A stretch of 64,000 nucleotides of DNA from contig JAQMWT010000330.1 of assembly GCA_029834535.1 (NCBI GenBank), positions 248,001-312,000 of the forward strand, read 5' to 3'. This DNA is from Chrysophaeum taylorii (taxonomy: Eukaryota > Sar > Pelagophyceae > Pelagomonadales > Pelagomonadaceae). Numbering within the stretch: the stretch's first letter is position 1; every line of letters starts with the position of its first letter. A program made the position numbers and the translations under genes. Shown here piece after piece: positions 1-9,589 of the stretch. The notes beneath the pieces are model-generated. The model worked only from the letters and a program-made list of their open reading frames with translations. It searched no databases and was not told where the DNA came from.

Positions 1-70
1 GGACAGCATGATTCTGCCGAACCCGCACCACTAAAGAAGATAAACAACGGCTGAAAGTATCATCATCACG

Positions 71-1462
71 ATGCTTACCATCATCATCATCAGCAGCAGG
101 ATAGCGCTGTTGTTGGGCGGCGCCAGCGGCAAGGTGGTGCGGGGGTCGGCCGCGCTTGATGGCGTACACAGCGAGCACGAGCTGGCCAAGTTCGCGTACG
201 ACGTGGGCGACGGGTCGATGACGGCAAACTTGTGGGTCGACGACGACGGGGAGGGCGTCATGTACGGGGACCAGAGGCACCACAGCCTGAGCGTGTACGC
301 GTACACCGACGAGCGGCGGCGCGCCGTGGAGCGTGCCCCGAGCTGCGAGGAAAAGGGCGCGCTCGCGGAGTGGCGGGTGCGGGTGCCCCTGCAGCGCAAG
401 TTCCGCGTGGAAGAGTTTGTCGCGACGTCGAATTCGGCGCGCGTGTGGTTCTTCGTGCTCGCCGACTGTTCGCTCGAACAGTACTACCACGAGGTGCCCG
501 TGGTACGGTTCGAGATCGAGATGCGGGGTCCGGGGAGGCAGCACCTGCCCTTCGACGAGAAGGGCATGGGACGGCTCCACGCGGTCAACTCGGTCGCGTC
601 GGCGATCGTATGCGCTACGTCGGTTCGAGCGCACCGCGGAAAACCTCACGTGGCGGCGTTTATTTTGGAGGTGAGCGCGGCTTTGGACGCGGTGTCGTCG
701 TTGTGCGAATGGCGACACATCACCGCGTTTGCGCGCGACGGCGTCGGGAGCTACTTTTTCGACGCGACGGCAGCGCTCCTCGAGGCGACGTGCGACGCGG
801 CCATCGCCGCGCTCCTCCTGGCCATCGGCGCGGGCTGGACGCTCCGCGCCTCTCTGAGCGACGACGAAAAGGCGGGACGATCGCCGTTGCGCGAGGAGAC
901 CTTGCCCGAACAAGCCGCGAGCGCCGTCGCGCCGCTCGCGACCGCGCTGCGCGCGCCGCTCGCGCTCCCGCCTTTTGTCGTGGCGGCCTTCTTCGGGATC
1001 CACCTCGTCCTCGCCCAGTGGTCCCGCATCTACGACGACGACTTCGACTCCTTCCATGACTGGGAGCACCTCCCGGGCCGCATCCTCGTGGTTTTCCGCG
1101 TGTTCCTCGCGCTCGTCTTCGTCCCTATTTCGCTGAGGACCCAGGCGTGCGCCGGGACCCGCCTCCGCCGCTTCTACGTGGGCTGGGCCCTCGTCGGGAC
1201 CGCCTGGTTCCTCGCGCTCCCCGCCCTCAGCCTGATTGCCGCGGTGTCCCCCGCCGCGACGAGGCACGCGCGCATGTCGGGCGGCTCGGCCTTGGTGCAG
1301 ACCGCGTCCCTCCTCTCGCTCGCGCTCCTCTTTTCTGGTGCCTTCGCCCCGTACTACCACTCCATCTCCACCGTCGGCCAGGCCGACGCCAACCTCGACC
1401 TCGGCGGCGCCCCCAACCACGCCGTCCTCAAGCTTGCCGGCATCAAGGTCCGCCTCGATTGA
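71..1462 (+). CDS. GPR180/TMEM145-like membrane protein
   Basis: 463 residues from an ATG at 71. It begins with a hydrophobic signal-like segment (residues 2-20), then an extracellular-type domain to about residue 215, then a multi-pass membrane region. The family signature is visible near residues 235-275: an LCEWRH segment, the DGVG motif, then a helix ending in AGWTL, as in the GPR180/TMEM145 (intimal thickness related receptor) transmembrane domain. At least five strong membrane helices follow or overlap (about 255-280, 320-340, 355-375, 388-412, 425-445); the first helices of the expected seven are weak. A WFFVLADC segment near 148 also fits the family ectodomain. Ligand and role are unknown for most members. 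The downstream neighbour is convergent, its stop about 70 bp away. Confident family call, function inferred only. Confidence 0.8.
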   Translation: MLTIIIISSRIALLLGGASGKVVRGSAALDGVHSEHELAKFAYDVGDGSMTANLWVDDDGEGVMYGDQRHHSLSVYAYTDERRRAVERAPSCEEKGALAEWRVRVPLQRKFRVEEFVATSNSARVWFFVLADCSLEQYYHEVPVVRFEIEMRGPGRQHLPFDEKGMGRLHAVNSVASAIVCATSVRAHRGKPHVAAFILEVSAALDAVSSLCEWRHITAFARDGVGSYFFDATAALLEATCDAAIAALLLAIGAGWTLRASLSDDEKAGRSPLREETLPEQAASAVAPLATALRAPLALPPFVVAAFFGIHLVLAQWSRIYDDDFDSFHDWEHLPGRILVVFRVFLALVFVPISLRTQACAGTRLRRFYVGWALVGTAWFLALPALSLIAAVSPAATRHARMSGGSALVQTASLLSLALLFSGAFAPYYHSISTVGQADANLDLGGAPNHAVLKLAGIKVRLD

Positions 1463-1493
1463 TCACGATTTTTTTAAATCTATAATAAACACC

Positions 1494-1522
1494 TCGTCGT
1501 CGTCGTCGTCGTCGTCGTCGTC
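1494..1522. repeat. (CGT)n microsatellite
   Basis: About nine uninterrupted CGT triplets lie in the gap between two convergent genes. Nothing else is visible in this short spacer. Confidence 0.9.
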
Positions 1523-1529
1523 CATAATC

Positions 1530-3194
1530 TTATGGCGGCGCGGGGGGGGCAGCGACGATGGTGTCGAAGATGCGGCGCATGTCCGAGGCGACGGCGCCGG
1601 TCTTGCCGAGTTTGAGGATAACGCGGTCGTCCTCGACGCGCGAGGCGCTGGCCGACACGAGGAAGAGGGACTTCGCGGCGATGATCGAGTCCCGCGTGAC
1701 CGGGCACGCGAAGAGACGGTCCCGGAGCTCGGTCCCGGTAACGGTGACCATGTCGAGGGCGTCGTCGATCTCGAGGAGCATCTCGTCCAAAATGAGGACG
1801 GTAGGCCTCCTGTTCGCGGCGAACTTTGTGGCGTACACGACTATCTTGACGAGATTGGCCACGTCCGCCGGGTTATGTATGATCTTCAGGTCAATCCCAA
1901 ACATCTTTTTGACCAACAGCTGGTACTTGCGGCAGATGACGGCGTCGTCGTCGACGAGGATCCAATTCCATTCGTTCATCCTTCGATCTTCGTCGCGAGG
2001 ACGCGGCGCGAGAGCCGCTCCGGGCCTGTCTAGGTCCACGAACTCGACGTTGACGCGGAGGATCATCGCGAACTCGACTCCCTTGCGGTGAAGAAAGTCG
2101 ATGCCGACGTCGAGCTGCGAACACGCGTGCCGGAGGGCCCCGAGGCCGATATGGCGACCGGGCGTCGCGACGCCGCGGTCCGGATTGGTGAACGTGATCT
2201 CGGTCGACGTGATCACTACCGAGACCGAGCCGTTTCCGTGTTTGAAGGCGTTCGAGGCGCAATCCTGCAGCACCAGGACTTGGAGGACGATCGGACTCAG
2301 CGGGACGCCCTTGCGGCTGAAGAAGAGCATTTGTTTGTCGGCGGGACAGTCCATCTCGACCGACAGATTCTGGAACTCGGGCTTGATCCAATCCTCGGCG
2401 GATATCGGTTCGATCGGCGGCAGGTTATCGAACAGTTTTCTTCGAATCTCCACCTCGTACCGCATCCGCTCGAACGCTTCGTTGAGGTCGTCGTTCCGAC
2501 CCTCCTGGCACAACAGGTGCATCAGCCGCAGCTTGTTGCCCAACCTGTGGTCGACCGTCTCGCGGTGGTCGCTCATCACCTTGGAGATCACAGACGCGTA
2601 GTCGTGCATCGACTGGGTCACATCGCGGGTCTCGCCGGACTGGATGGCGACGATTTCGCCGGTGATGTCCAAGTACCGCATCACCTCGTGAATCTCCACC
2701 TGGATCACGAAGTTTAGCTCGGGTAACGAGTGCCACGTCAGCACGTCGCCCCCGTTATCCAGACCGTCCACAACGTTGCTCGCGATCCCCGCCATCTCGC
2801 CGAGGGTCTCGGTCGAAAAATACTTGGCCAACGCGCTCGAGTCGGCCATGAGCGCGTCGTGCGTCAGCCCCGGGTACACCGCCCCGACGTCTCCGTCGAT
2901 CGCCACGAAAAACAACCCCTGTCGGCTCATGCGAATCATCCACCGAAACGACCTGGGGGTCCGAGTACGAATGCTCTTCATGTTGCTCGTCCACGGCAGC
3001 CCGAGACCCCTCGACGCGTACGTCTGCTCCGCGTCCTGCACCAATCGCAGCTCCTTCGCTTCCGACCACGCCAGGAGCCTCGAGCTCCGCTCCACCCGCT
3101 GCGGATTATCGACGGGGCACCACCGCACGGCGGCGGCGGCTTCGACGCCCCCGCCATTCTTTTGACCCAGCACGTCGTCAAACAGTCCTGTCAT
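1530..3194 (-). CDS. Histidine-kinase-like ATPase with C-terminal receiver domain
   Basis: 554 residues starting at the ATG at 3194; the frame stays open upstream to 3257 without an ATG, so an upstream exon is possible. A GHKL-type ATPase domain is suggested by the N-box NAFKHG (about 315-320) and a glycine motif IGLGAL (about 349-354). A response-regulator receiver follows: acidic triad in ILVDDD (about 415-417), phosphoacceptor aspartate in LILDEM (about 470), a serine in the switch position (LVSAS, about 514) and a lysine near 528-531. This order is that of a hybrid histidine kinase. I cannot identify a clear H-box; the helical stretch at about 195-265 may be a degenerate dimerisation domain, so autophosphorylation is doubtful. 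No membrane segments are seen, so it is probably soluble. The input signal is unknown. Confidence 0.7.
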   Translation of the reverse strand: MTGLFDDVLGQKNGGGVEAAAAVRWCPVDNPQRVERSSRLLAWSEAKELRLVQDAEQTYASRGLGLPWTSNMKSIRTRTPRSFRWMIRMSRQGLFFVAIDGDVGAVYPGLTHDALMADSSALAKYFSTETLGEMAGIASNVVDGLDNGGDVLTWHSLPELNFVIQVEIHEVMRYLDITGEIVAIQSGETRDVTQSMHDYASVISKVMSDHRETVDHRLGNKLRLMHLLCQEGRNDDLNEAFERMRYEVEIRRKLFDNLPPIEPISAEDWIKPEFQNLSVEMDCPADKQMLFFSRKGVPLSPIVLQVLVLQDCASNAFKHGNGSVSVVITSTEITFTNPDRGVATPGRHIGLGALRHACSQLDVGIDFLHRKGVEFAMILRVNVEFVDLDRPGAALAPRPRDEDRRMNEWNWILVDDDAVICRKYQLLVKKMFGIDLKIIHNPADVANLVKIVVYATKFAANRRPTVLILDEMLLEIDDALDMVTVTGTELRDRLFACPVTRDSIIAAKSLFLVSASASRVEDDRVILKLGKTGAVASDMRRIFDTIVAAPPAPP

Positions 3195-3404
3195 GACGCC
3201 GTCCTGGGGCCCGTCGGGGACCTTCAACCAGACGTACGAAAAAAAAAGGTAAAACACATTTCAAAACACAGGTAATAATAATGAACATGTCCAGAAGAGA
3301 TATATACGAAATATAAAAGTAAAAACAGTTTGACACGCAACGTCATATTCGTGTCGTCATTTCTGGCCCCGAGCCCTACGTATAGCCGTTAAATGCGCTT
3401 ACAA

Positions 3405-4085
3405 GTCTATAGGGGCGAGTAAGTTGTTGTCCCAGTAAGTTGACCTGGTCCCAGTAAGTTCACCTGGTCGTAGTATAAGGTTCGAATAAAGAGGACCGAC
3501 CTCGGCTTCGACGACAGTACGTGTGTAGACGCCGGGAGGGGGCTTATCGGTATTGCGCAGGGTAGGGTGGAGTCGTCGACCCAGAAGAGGATATCCTCGG
3601 GGTTGCCGACTCGACAGAGAGCCACGTAGAGCTCCTGGACGTTGCAGAAGACGGGATTGTGGGCAAGAGGACGCGGACCTCGCGGGGCGTCTGGCCCTGG
3701 CTCTTGGTGATCGTTTGGCGTCGGCGGGGCTTAAGGGATACTGGTTGGAGGAGCCTCGGTGACACGACACGATCGATGATGTATCGCGTGCCGTTGCAGT
3801 GGCCGTGCGACGGGTCGAGGTTGCGAAGACTTTAAGCTCGCGATCAAAGTCAGCGTGCCGTTGGTTGTCAGGGAGTTGAAAACTCGACTGTAAAGAGCGA
3901 GGCGTCGTCTTCCGACCCAACCTAGTCGGCCGAAAAGAACACCGACGCCTCGTCTCCGGGAAAAAAAGGCCGCGGTCATGCGCGCGTTGTCAGCATCGAC
4001 AACATCGTTTCGACGGGGCGTGAGAATGGCGCGCTGAAAGAGCCGCCGTGGGTCGTGGAAATAGTCTGCGAGGTCGCTGTAGACG
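3405..4085 (-). pseudogene. Pif1/Helitron-type helicase remnant, copy a
   Basis: Several interrupted minus-strand frames together spell the C-terminal part of a Pif1-like DNA helicase of the kind carried by Helitron transposons. In order they read: an FNSLTTNGTL block; an HCNGTR-like block in another frame; TKSQGQTPREV; and LYVALCRVGNPEDILFWVDD. The family forms are FLNSL, LCNGTR, INKSQGQT and LYVALSRV. Frameshifts and stops separate the blocks, so it is not a working gene. Copy b at 4560-5115 is the same fragment with different lesions. Confidence 0.7.
3418..3475. repeat. Short CAGTAAGTTCACCTGGTC-type repeats
   Basis: Three close copies of a GTAAGTTCACCTGGTCC-like motif overlap the end of helicase remnant a. 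The same motif forms tandem arrays at 4214-4340 and 4455-4560 and recurs inverted near 59,800. Confidence 0.7.
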
Positions 4086-4159
4086 ACTTGGGAGGATCAA
4101 TGTTTGTCTCGCGCGCCTACCTGAGCCTTACCCTGATTTTTCGGGGGACAAACACTCTC

Positions 4160-4206
4160 CCCACACACACCCCCCTCTTAGCAGTCGACATTTAAAGACA
4201 AACAAG
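4160..4206. repeat. Dispersed repeat module (TTAGCAGTCGACATTTAAAG type)
   Basis: A CCCCCCTCTTAGCAGTCGAC / ATTTAAAGACAAACA module. Further copies lie at about 5520-5590 and 5695-5735, and a reverse-complement copy at about 58,676-58,730, so it belongs to a dispersed element family. Confidence 0.7.
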
Positions 4207-4213
4207 TGCAGGC

Positions 4214-4340
4214 CAGTAAGTTCACCTAGTCCCAATCTCTAACCCCAGTAAGTTCACCTAGTCCCAATCTCTAACCCCAGTAAGTTCACCTGGTCCCAGT
4301 TAGTTTCATATAAGTTCACCTGGTCAGTAAGTTCACCTAG
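4214..4340. repeat. 32-bp tandem repeat array
   Basis: Two complete 32-bp units starting CAGTAAGTTCACCTAGTCCC (4214 and 4246) are followed by degenerate units to about 4340. The unit also appears, reverse complemented, at about 59,795-59,830, at the far end of the window. Confidence 0.85.
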
Positions 4341-4352
4341 CTCACACGAACT

Positions 4353-4560
4353 CCTTTGAGCTCGTCGCTCTCGCCTCCGCCAATCTAAGCTGCTTCGATC
4401 CGCACGCGCCGCCAACCTTTGAGTGAGTTTACTCTAAAATCCCTTTGCTCTAAAACCCCAGTATGTTCATCTGGTCCCAGTTTCACCTGGTCACTCAGTT
4501 CACCTAGTCCCAATCTCAAACCCCAGTAAGTTCACGTGGTCCCAGTAAGTTCACCTATAG
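4353..4560. repeat. Dispersed repeat ending in CAGTAAGTTCACC units
   Basis: The left part carries a CCAATCTAAGCTGCTT / AACCTTTGAG module that recurs in the same sense at 51,064-51,310 and reverse complemented at 59,260-59,780. The right part (4455-4560) is more of the CAGTAAGTTCACC repeat. Confidence 0.7.
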
Positions 4561-5115
4561 TGCGCGTGTAGACGCCGGGAGGGGGCTTATCGGTATTGCG
4601 CAGCACGTGTGGGTTAGGGTGGAGTCGTCGACCCAGATGAGTATCGACAGAGAGCCACGTAGAGCTGGACGTGGCAGAAGACGGGCTTGGGAAAGAGGAC
4701 GCCGACCTCGCGGGGCGTCTGGCCCTGGCTCTTGTTGATCGTTTGGCGTAGGCGGGCCTTAAGGGATACAGGTTGGAGGAGCCTCGGTGACAACGACACG
4801 ATCGATCATGTATCTGGTGCCGTTGCAGTGGCCGTACGACGGGTCGAGGTTGCGAAGACTTTACGCTCGAGATCAAAGTCAGCATGCCGTTGGTTGTCAG
4901 GGAGTTGAAAACTCGACTGTAAAGAGCGAGGCGTCGTCTTCCGACCCAACCTAGTCGGCCGAAAAGAACTCCGACGCCTCGTCTCCGGGAAAAAAAGGCC
5001 GCGGTCACGCGCGCGTTGTCAGCATCGACAGCATCGTTTCGACGGGGCGTGAGAATGGCGCGCTGAAAGAGCCGCCGCGGGTCGTGGAACAGTCTGCGAG
5101 GTCGCCGTAGACGGC
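4560..5115 (-). pseudogene. Pif1/Helitron-type helicase remnant, copy b
   Basis: Second copy of the helicase C-terminal fragment. The clearest block, in one frame, is TINKSQGQTPREVGVLF followed by PKPVFCHVQLYVALCR, which matches the Pif1 motif VI region. A GHCNGTRYMIDRVVVTEAPP block lies in another frame. Disruptions differ from copy a (for example a deletion after LYVALCR). Non-functional. Confidence 0.75.
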
Positions 5116-5220
5116 TTGGAGGATCACTGTCTGGCTCTCGCGCCTACCTGATCCTTACTCTCGTGCCTACCTGATCCTTACCCTAAATCGAGGGACAGAC
5201 AGACAGACAGACAAACATTA

Positions 5221-5475
5221 GGGTCGGATAAGAAAGTTCGTACGAGCCGTTAACTATGTTTCAGTTTGTACTAAGACATACTCAACGGATCGCTGAGCTA
5301 TGTTCATTTGTACTCAAGCAGTATGTGCCGCCACGCCGCGAGATCGTCGCGATGGAACTAGTCCCCATAGTGAAGTCGGCATCCTTTCGTCCCTTCACGC
5401 AAAAAAAGGAAAAAGCCCACGCGTTGTAGGACCCGTCGTTGCGGCGCGGGCTAGTCTCGTTTTCTTATCCGACCC
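5221..5475. mobile_element. 255-bp TIR element (MITE) with TA flanks
   Basis: Both ends carry a perfect 15-bp terminal inverted repeat, GGGTCGGATAAGAAA at 5221 and its reverse complement ending at 5475. TA dinucleotides lie immediately outside both ends (5219-5220 and 5476-5477). There is no coding capacity. A short TIR element with TA duplication fits a non-autonomous Tc1/mariner-type MITE. Confidence 0.7.
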
Positions 5476-5519
5476 TATGAAACAAACAAACAAACATCTG
5501 TCGATTAGTAGTTAAGACA

Positions 5520-5740
5520 CACCCCCCTCTTAGCAGTCGACATTTAAAGCCAAACAGACTCAGCAGTCGACATTTAAAGACAAACAGACTCCGCGATGAC
5601 CCCGACTAGGCCCCGCATACCTATCTACGCCCGTCAGGCACATTCCTCCTACCCCACAAAACCACACACATCCTTCATGCGCCACGCACACCCTCCCCTC
5701 TTAGCAGGCGACCTTTAAAGACAAACAAACAGACAAACAA
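5520..5740. repeat. Dispersed repeat block (CTTAGCAGTCGACATTTAAAG units)
   Basis: Three copies of the TTAGCAG(T/G)CGAC...TTTAAAG module surround a segment that reads CCCGCATACCTATCTACGCC. The whole block is found reverse complemented at about 58,676-58,790. It leads directly into helicase remnant c. Confidence 0.75.
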
Positions 5741-5990
5741 GCAATTTCCACGACCCGCGGTGGCTCTTCCAGCGCGCCGTTCTCACGCCCTGCCGAAACG
5801 ATATTGTCGATGAGCGCATGACCTCGGCCTTTCCCGGAGACGAGGCGTCGGAGTTCTTTTCGGCAGGCGAGGTTTTGGTCGGAAGACGACGTCTCGCTCT
5901 TTCCAGTCGTCGAGTTTCTCAACTCCCTGACAGTCAACGGCATGCCGCCACACAAGCTCGTGTTGTTTGTTCCACTGTTCGCTGTTCTCA
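5740..5990 (+). pseudogene. Pif1/Helitron-type helicase remnant, copy c (inverted)
   Basis: Plus-strand fragment of the same helicase in opposite orientation to copies a and b. One frame reads LFQRAVLTPCRNDIVDERM then FPGDEASEFFSAGE; after a frameshift it reads FLNSLTVNGMPPHKLVLFV. These correspond to the Pif1 AILAPxNxxVxxxN, LPGE...YLSAD and FLNSL...GxPxHxLxLK blocks. The rest of the gene is missing. Confidence 0.7.
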
Positions 5991-6729
5991 TGTATATTGC
6001 ACAAGTTCCGCTTCAAGAACGTCTGAAATGCATAAACCATTTTCACACGTTGAGGGGGTCCAGAGAGCTACACTATGAGCTACACTATTATGTGTGTGAC
6101 ACTAAAACATTTCACACCTATCTCTACACGAGGGTTTTCTCTCCGTAATACGGCTTTCCCTCGTTCCTTCCTTCCTTCCTTCCTTACCCTTCCGCAACTA
6201 TATTTTCATGACTATGAAGAACCCAGTCCGAAGCTCTTCTCCAACATGGAGTAGGCCTCCAGGTGCGTACCGTCAGGTACGGGGTTTTCTGTTTAATTAA
6301 CAGAGGCTTCGTTCCTCGTTGTCAGTGTAAACGCTTCTATGGGACCTAATGTCCTTAAGGAGTTAGGGCTTAAATCCCTACCTTGTGTAGTAGCATGTGG
6401 CAAGCGGACTGGTCTGTACACGCCTAAGACTGCACGCAGTCTCTACCATGTACCCGGAGAGGGTCAAATATTTCTCTCCCGAACCTGTGAACTTGTCGAG
6501 GATGCGCCCGTGCTTACTTGTTGTCTTGAGCCGTGGTGTGATTAATTAATTAATTAATGAGTTCCTTGTACAAGTGCAGGGTCACCAGCATGTCCAGGTC
6601 CTCCTCGTCGTCGCTAAGAAGGGTTTGCCCTCGGTCATGCCAATTCTGGTAGGTTCAGGCGGCGTCGAACAATTTGATTGGGTGACAAATGATAAAGTAA
6701 AATAAAGTAAAATAATAAAAGTGAAGGTC
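5991..6729. other. Intergenic, no gene seen; small palindromes
   Basis: No coding frame of note. There are short palindromes such as CTGTTTAATTAACAG near 6290, AGACTGC/GCAGTCT near 6427-6442, and a TTAATTAAT run near 6543. A CCTT repeat lies at about 6163-6185. Part of 6240-6540 could be a structured RNA, but I have no family match. Confidence 0.4.
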
Positions 6730-7749
6730 ATGCGTGTCGCGATCACAGGGGCCTTGTCGTACACGGGACGATACCTCGCCAAGGACGCCCTAGGGCTCGG
6801 GATCGAGGTGGTGAACCTGTCGCGGCGGCTCTTGCCCATCGCCGTGGACCCTTTGACGACCGACGAGGTTGGCGAGTTGACGAGAAGTCGCGTCGCGCCG
6901 GCCTTCAAGGACGCGAAGCTTCTCGCCGCGCAACTCGAAGGGTGCGATGTGCTGTTCTGCACCTACTGGACGCGGTTCGCCGGAGCGAGCCAACACGACG
7001 TCGCCGTCGCCAATTGCGGCGCGTTATTCGACGCGGCCAAAGCGGCCGGCGTCCAGAAGATAGTCTTCAGCTCACACACGCGCGCGAAGATTGGTTCGCC
7101 TTACCCCTACATCGACGGTAAGGCGCGCGCCAACGAGCGCCTGAGGTCCTGCGGTGTCAACTACGCGATCGTGAGGCCCTGCGGCATCTTTGGCGACGCG
7201 CCGAGCGAGTCCGTCCTTCTCAACAACGCCGCCTGGGTCGTGCGACGCGTGCCGGTTTTTCTCGTGCCGGGCGACGGCTCGCACCGATTCCAGCCCATCC
7301 ATGTCCGCGATATGGCCAGGCTCATGCTCGATCTCGGCCTCTCGGTTGATACGTCGGGAGAGGAGAGAGACGCGTGCGGACCGGAAGCCCCTACGACCCT
7401 AGACCTTTTTACCAAATTGCGAGATGCTCTCGGTGCCTTCGCCGCGATCGTCCCGGTCGGCAACCTCGTTTCCACCAAGGCCATCACCGCTCTCACGCGC
7501 CCCATAAACCTCATCACCGGCGACATCCTCCTCGACGCTGACGACCTGGACCTCCTCTGCGCAGGCCTCACCACGGCGGACGACCCCTCGGATCCCGCGA
7601 TCCCCCATCGCCGCAGCTTGTTCTCCTGGATCGACGAACACAGCCACCACCTCGGTACTCGCTACGTCTCCTCCATCGAGCGATACTACTACACCGGGCC
7701 CCTTGCCGATCCTCCTCCTCCTTCTTCTTCTTCTGCTGCGAACGTGTGA
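6730..7749 (+). CDS. Atypical SDR, NAD(P)-binding epimerase/NmrA-like
   Basis: 339 residues from the ATG at 6730 (the frame is open to a GTG at 6721). The N-terminus gives a Rossmann fold with the nucleotide-binding motif TGALSYTG (about 6-13). A second marker is YPYIDGKARANE near 130, the Y-x3-K arrangement of atypical short-chain dehydrogenases, followed by VRPCGIFGDAP, a segment typical of complex I NDUFA9-like and NmrA-like epimerases. The C-terminus has a serine-rich tail encoded by a CTT repeat. The substrate is unknown. No targeting peptide is obvious, so it may be cytosolic. Confidence 0.75.
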   Translation: MRVAITGALSYTGRYLAKDALGLGIEVVNLSRRLLPIAVDPLTTDEVGELTRSRVAPAFKDAKLLAAQLEGCDVLFCTYWTRFAGASQHDVAVANCGALFDAAKAAGVQKIVFSSHTRAKIGSPYPYIDGKARANERLRSCGVNYAIVRPCGIFGDAPSESVLLNNAAWVVRRVPVFLVPGDGSHRFQPIHVRDMARLMLDLGLSVDTSGEERDACGPEAPTTLDLFTKLRDALGAFAAIVPVGNLVSTKAITALTRPINLITGDILLDADDLDLLCAGLTTADDPSDPAIPHRRSLFSWIDEHSHHLGTRYVSSIERYYYTGPLADPPPPSSSSAANV

Positions 7750-8512
7750 GTGGTTGGTTGGTGGTGTTTTTTTTTTGGCAAGCGCCACACACGTCAAAGT
7801 TTTCACTTTTGTTTTTGTGCGGGTACGTTTTCTTTGGCAACCCGAGATTTCTATTTATAATTCGTTGTTTCTTTCGGTGATATTATAAGGCCACACTTTT
7901 TTTTTTAACTGTTTGGTTTGGTTGTTCTCTTTCTCTCTCTCTCTCTCTCCGCAAGATACGCCGTGGCAAGTCGCTGTCTTGGCGCCGCCACACGCTTGTA
8001 CAAAAACACAGTGTGTACATAGACTCGAAGCGGCAGGGCGCACAACAATGGGGGCGTCGGATGACGTGCTCTTCTCCAAAGGCAGGTGGATTGCCTTTCA
8101 TCGCGTGGTTCAGGGACGTCGCCAAAATCGCGGTGAGAGCACTTGACGCCGCGGGTTTTGCAAAGGACGCTCACGAACAAACGTCGTGACCACATCGAGA
8201 AAACCTACGGATACGGATACGCCGCGGATGCGGACAGCCAGCGGATCCAACGGATGGGGATAACCAGCAGATGCAGGCTCTTTGTGGATGCAGACACCCA
8301 GCAGACGCCCGCGCACTTTTCTAAAAGGTGTGGAAGCCGTCGCGTCTCCGATACTAGGCTTCAGAGAAAGCGGCGAACCAAGATAAGAGCCAGTCCCCGA
8401 GCTACGAATAAAAGTGGCCAAGTTCCTTGCGTGACCAAATACCTGCATTTTATCGTCACGACGATGGAGTGCGCGGCAAGCGTCTCATTGTGCGAACTCG
8501 GCGATCCGCTAC
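7750..8512. other. Intergenic, (CT)n tract, no gene seen
   Basis: A CT microsatellite lies at about 7931-7950 and T-rich runs at 7768-7777 and 7899-7908. Degenerate short repeats around GGATGCGGACAGCCAGC occur at 8200-8310. No supported coding region. Confidence 0.5.
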
Positions 8513-8689
8513 TCACAAATACCCGAGACCATGCTGTTTGAGAGCAAGAGCATTGATCACAAAATCTCGCGAGGAGCTGGCGGTCTTCGAGGTGTTCGCA
8601 AGAGTGACCACGATGCCGCCATCGAAAATGATCGGCTTTGGGATCTGCTCGCCGAACACCGCTTTTAGGGCACGACAATCCCGAGTACG

Positions 8690-9060
8690 ACACAGAGGTC
8701 GATGATGATGAAGAGTCCGGCGCGGGAGACATCTGATCGCAAGTAGTGGTAACTTCTCGCTCCAGAACACTATTGGACGGCCTCTCGCTCTGCCGTAGAC
8801 GACGCACTTCATTTTCTTTTTGCCGAATCTAGCTTGTCTCTGCTTCTTGCGGCCCGCGCCTCCGCTCACGAATGCCAACTTCTGGCTTTCTTTCCTCTCA
8901 ATAATGAAACGGATGGGGTTTTGTGGCAAGAATATGAGTTTGAAGCTCAACTTGCCACCGAACTTTGAAATTGCCTGATATTCCCCGTTACTCTTATATA
9001 AGTGCCGAAAACTTAACACGCGCGAGTTGGCGCGAAAAGGCGCGGGCACAGCTAGGCGCC
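8690..9060 (-). pseudogene. Possible piggyBac-type transposase remnant
   Basis: A minus-strand frame (about 9094 to 8513) contains ISKFGGKLSFK followed by LPQNPIRF. This resembles the piggyBac DDE block in which an F-x-G-R-x-S-F-K motif is followed by P-x-K-P-x-x-x-G. The downstream sequence loses similarity, and no full transposase or terminal repeats are seen. It is a weak match made from memory of the family pattern; it could be chance. Confidence 0.3.
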
Positions 9061-9589
9061 AGAAATGAACGGATTCAATGCGGTTAGACAGCAACTATGT
9101 GGCAGACACGCGGGGTCACGCAGAAGCAGACGGTAAAATGCGGATAGGCAGCGGCGGATGCGACGGATGGCAGCGTCCAAAATATATCCGTTAGATTTTG
9201 CGCGGCGATGTGGAATAGAGGCGCCAAACATCGGTCGTACCCCGCTCGATCGCAACGAAGGTTGTCCTCTTGCCGTGGTGTTTCGACGAGATCGCCTTTC
9301 TTCTAAAGCCTCGACACGAGCATACATACAGTCCATCGGTGTTTCAGATGGGCGGCCTCATCGGTTTCCTTCCTTCCTCCCTTCCTTCCTCCCTCCCACT
9401 CGCTTCCGAGGCACGCGAGAGCCGCGCGGTGGTCATATCACCATACGTAGTCCTCCTCGCCGCCGCCGCCGCAGCCGCAATGGCGACTTGTCGCGATAAT
9501 ACTTACGTTAGGTAGGACGACTTAGTATGCAGGCACCGAGGGGGAGAGAGGAAGGAAAGAACCTCCTCCTCGGGCAGCGTCGTCTTTAT
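9061..9589. other. Intergenic, no gene seen
   Basis: A pyrimidine-rich CCTTCCTTCCTCCC tract near 9366-9400 and a GCCGCC run near 9460-9477. No supported gene. Confidence 0.5.

Noticed and set aside
4214-4340. Telomere-like array
   Set aside because: The 32-bp unit only contains one CTAACCCC-like word and is interspersed; not a telomeric repeat.
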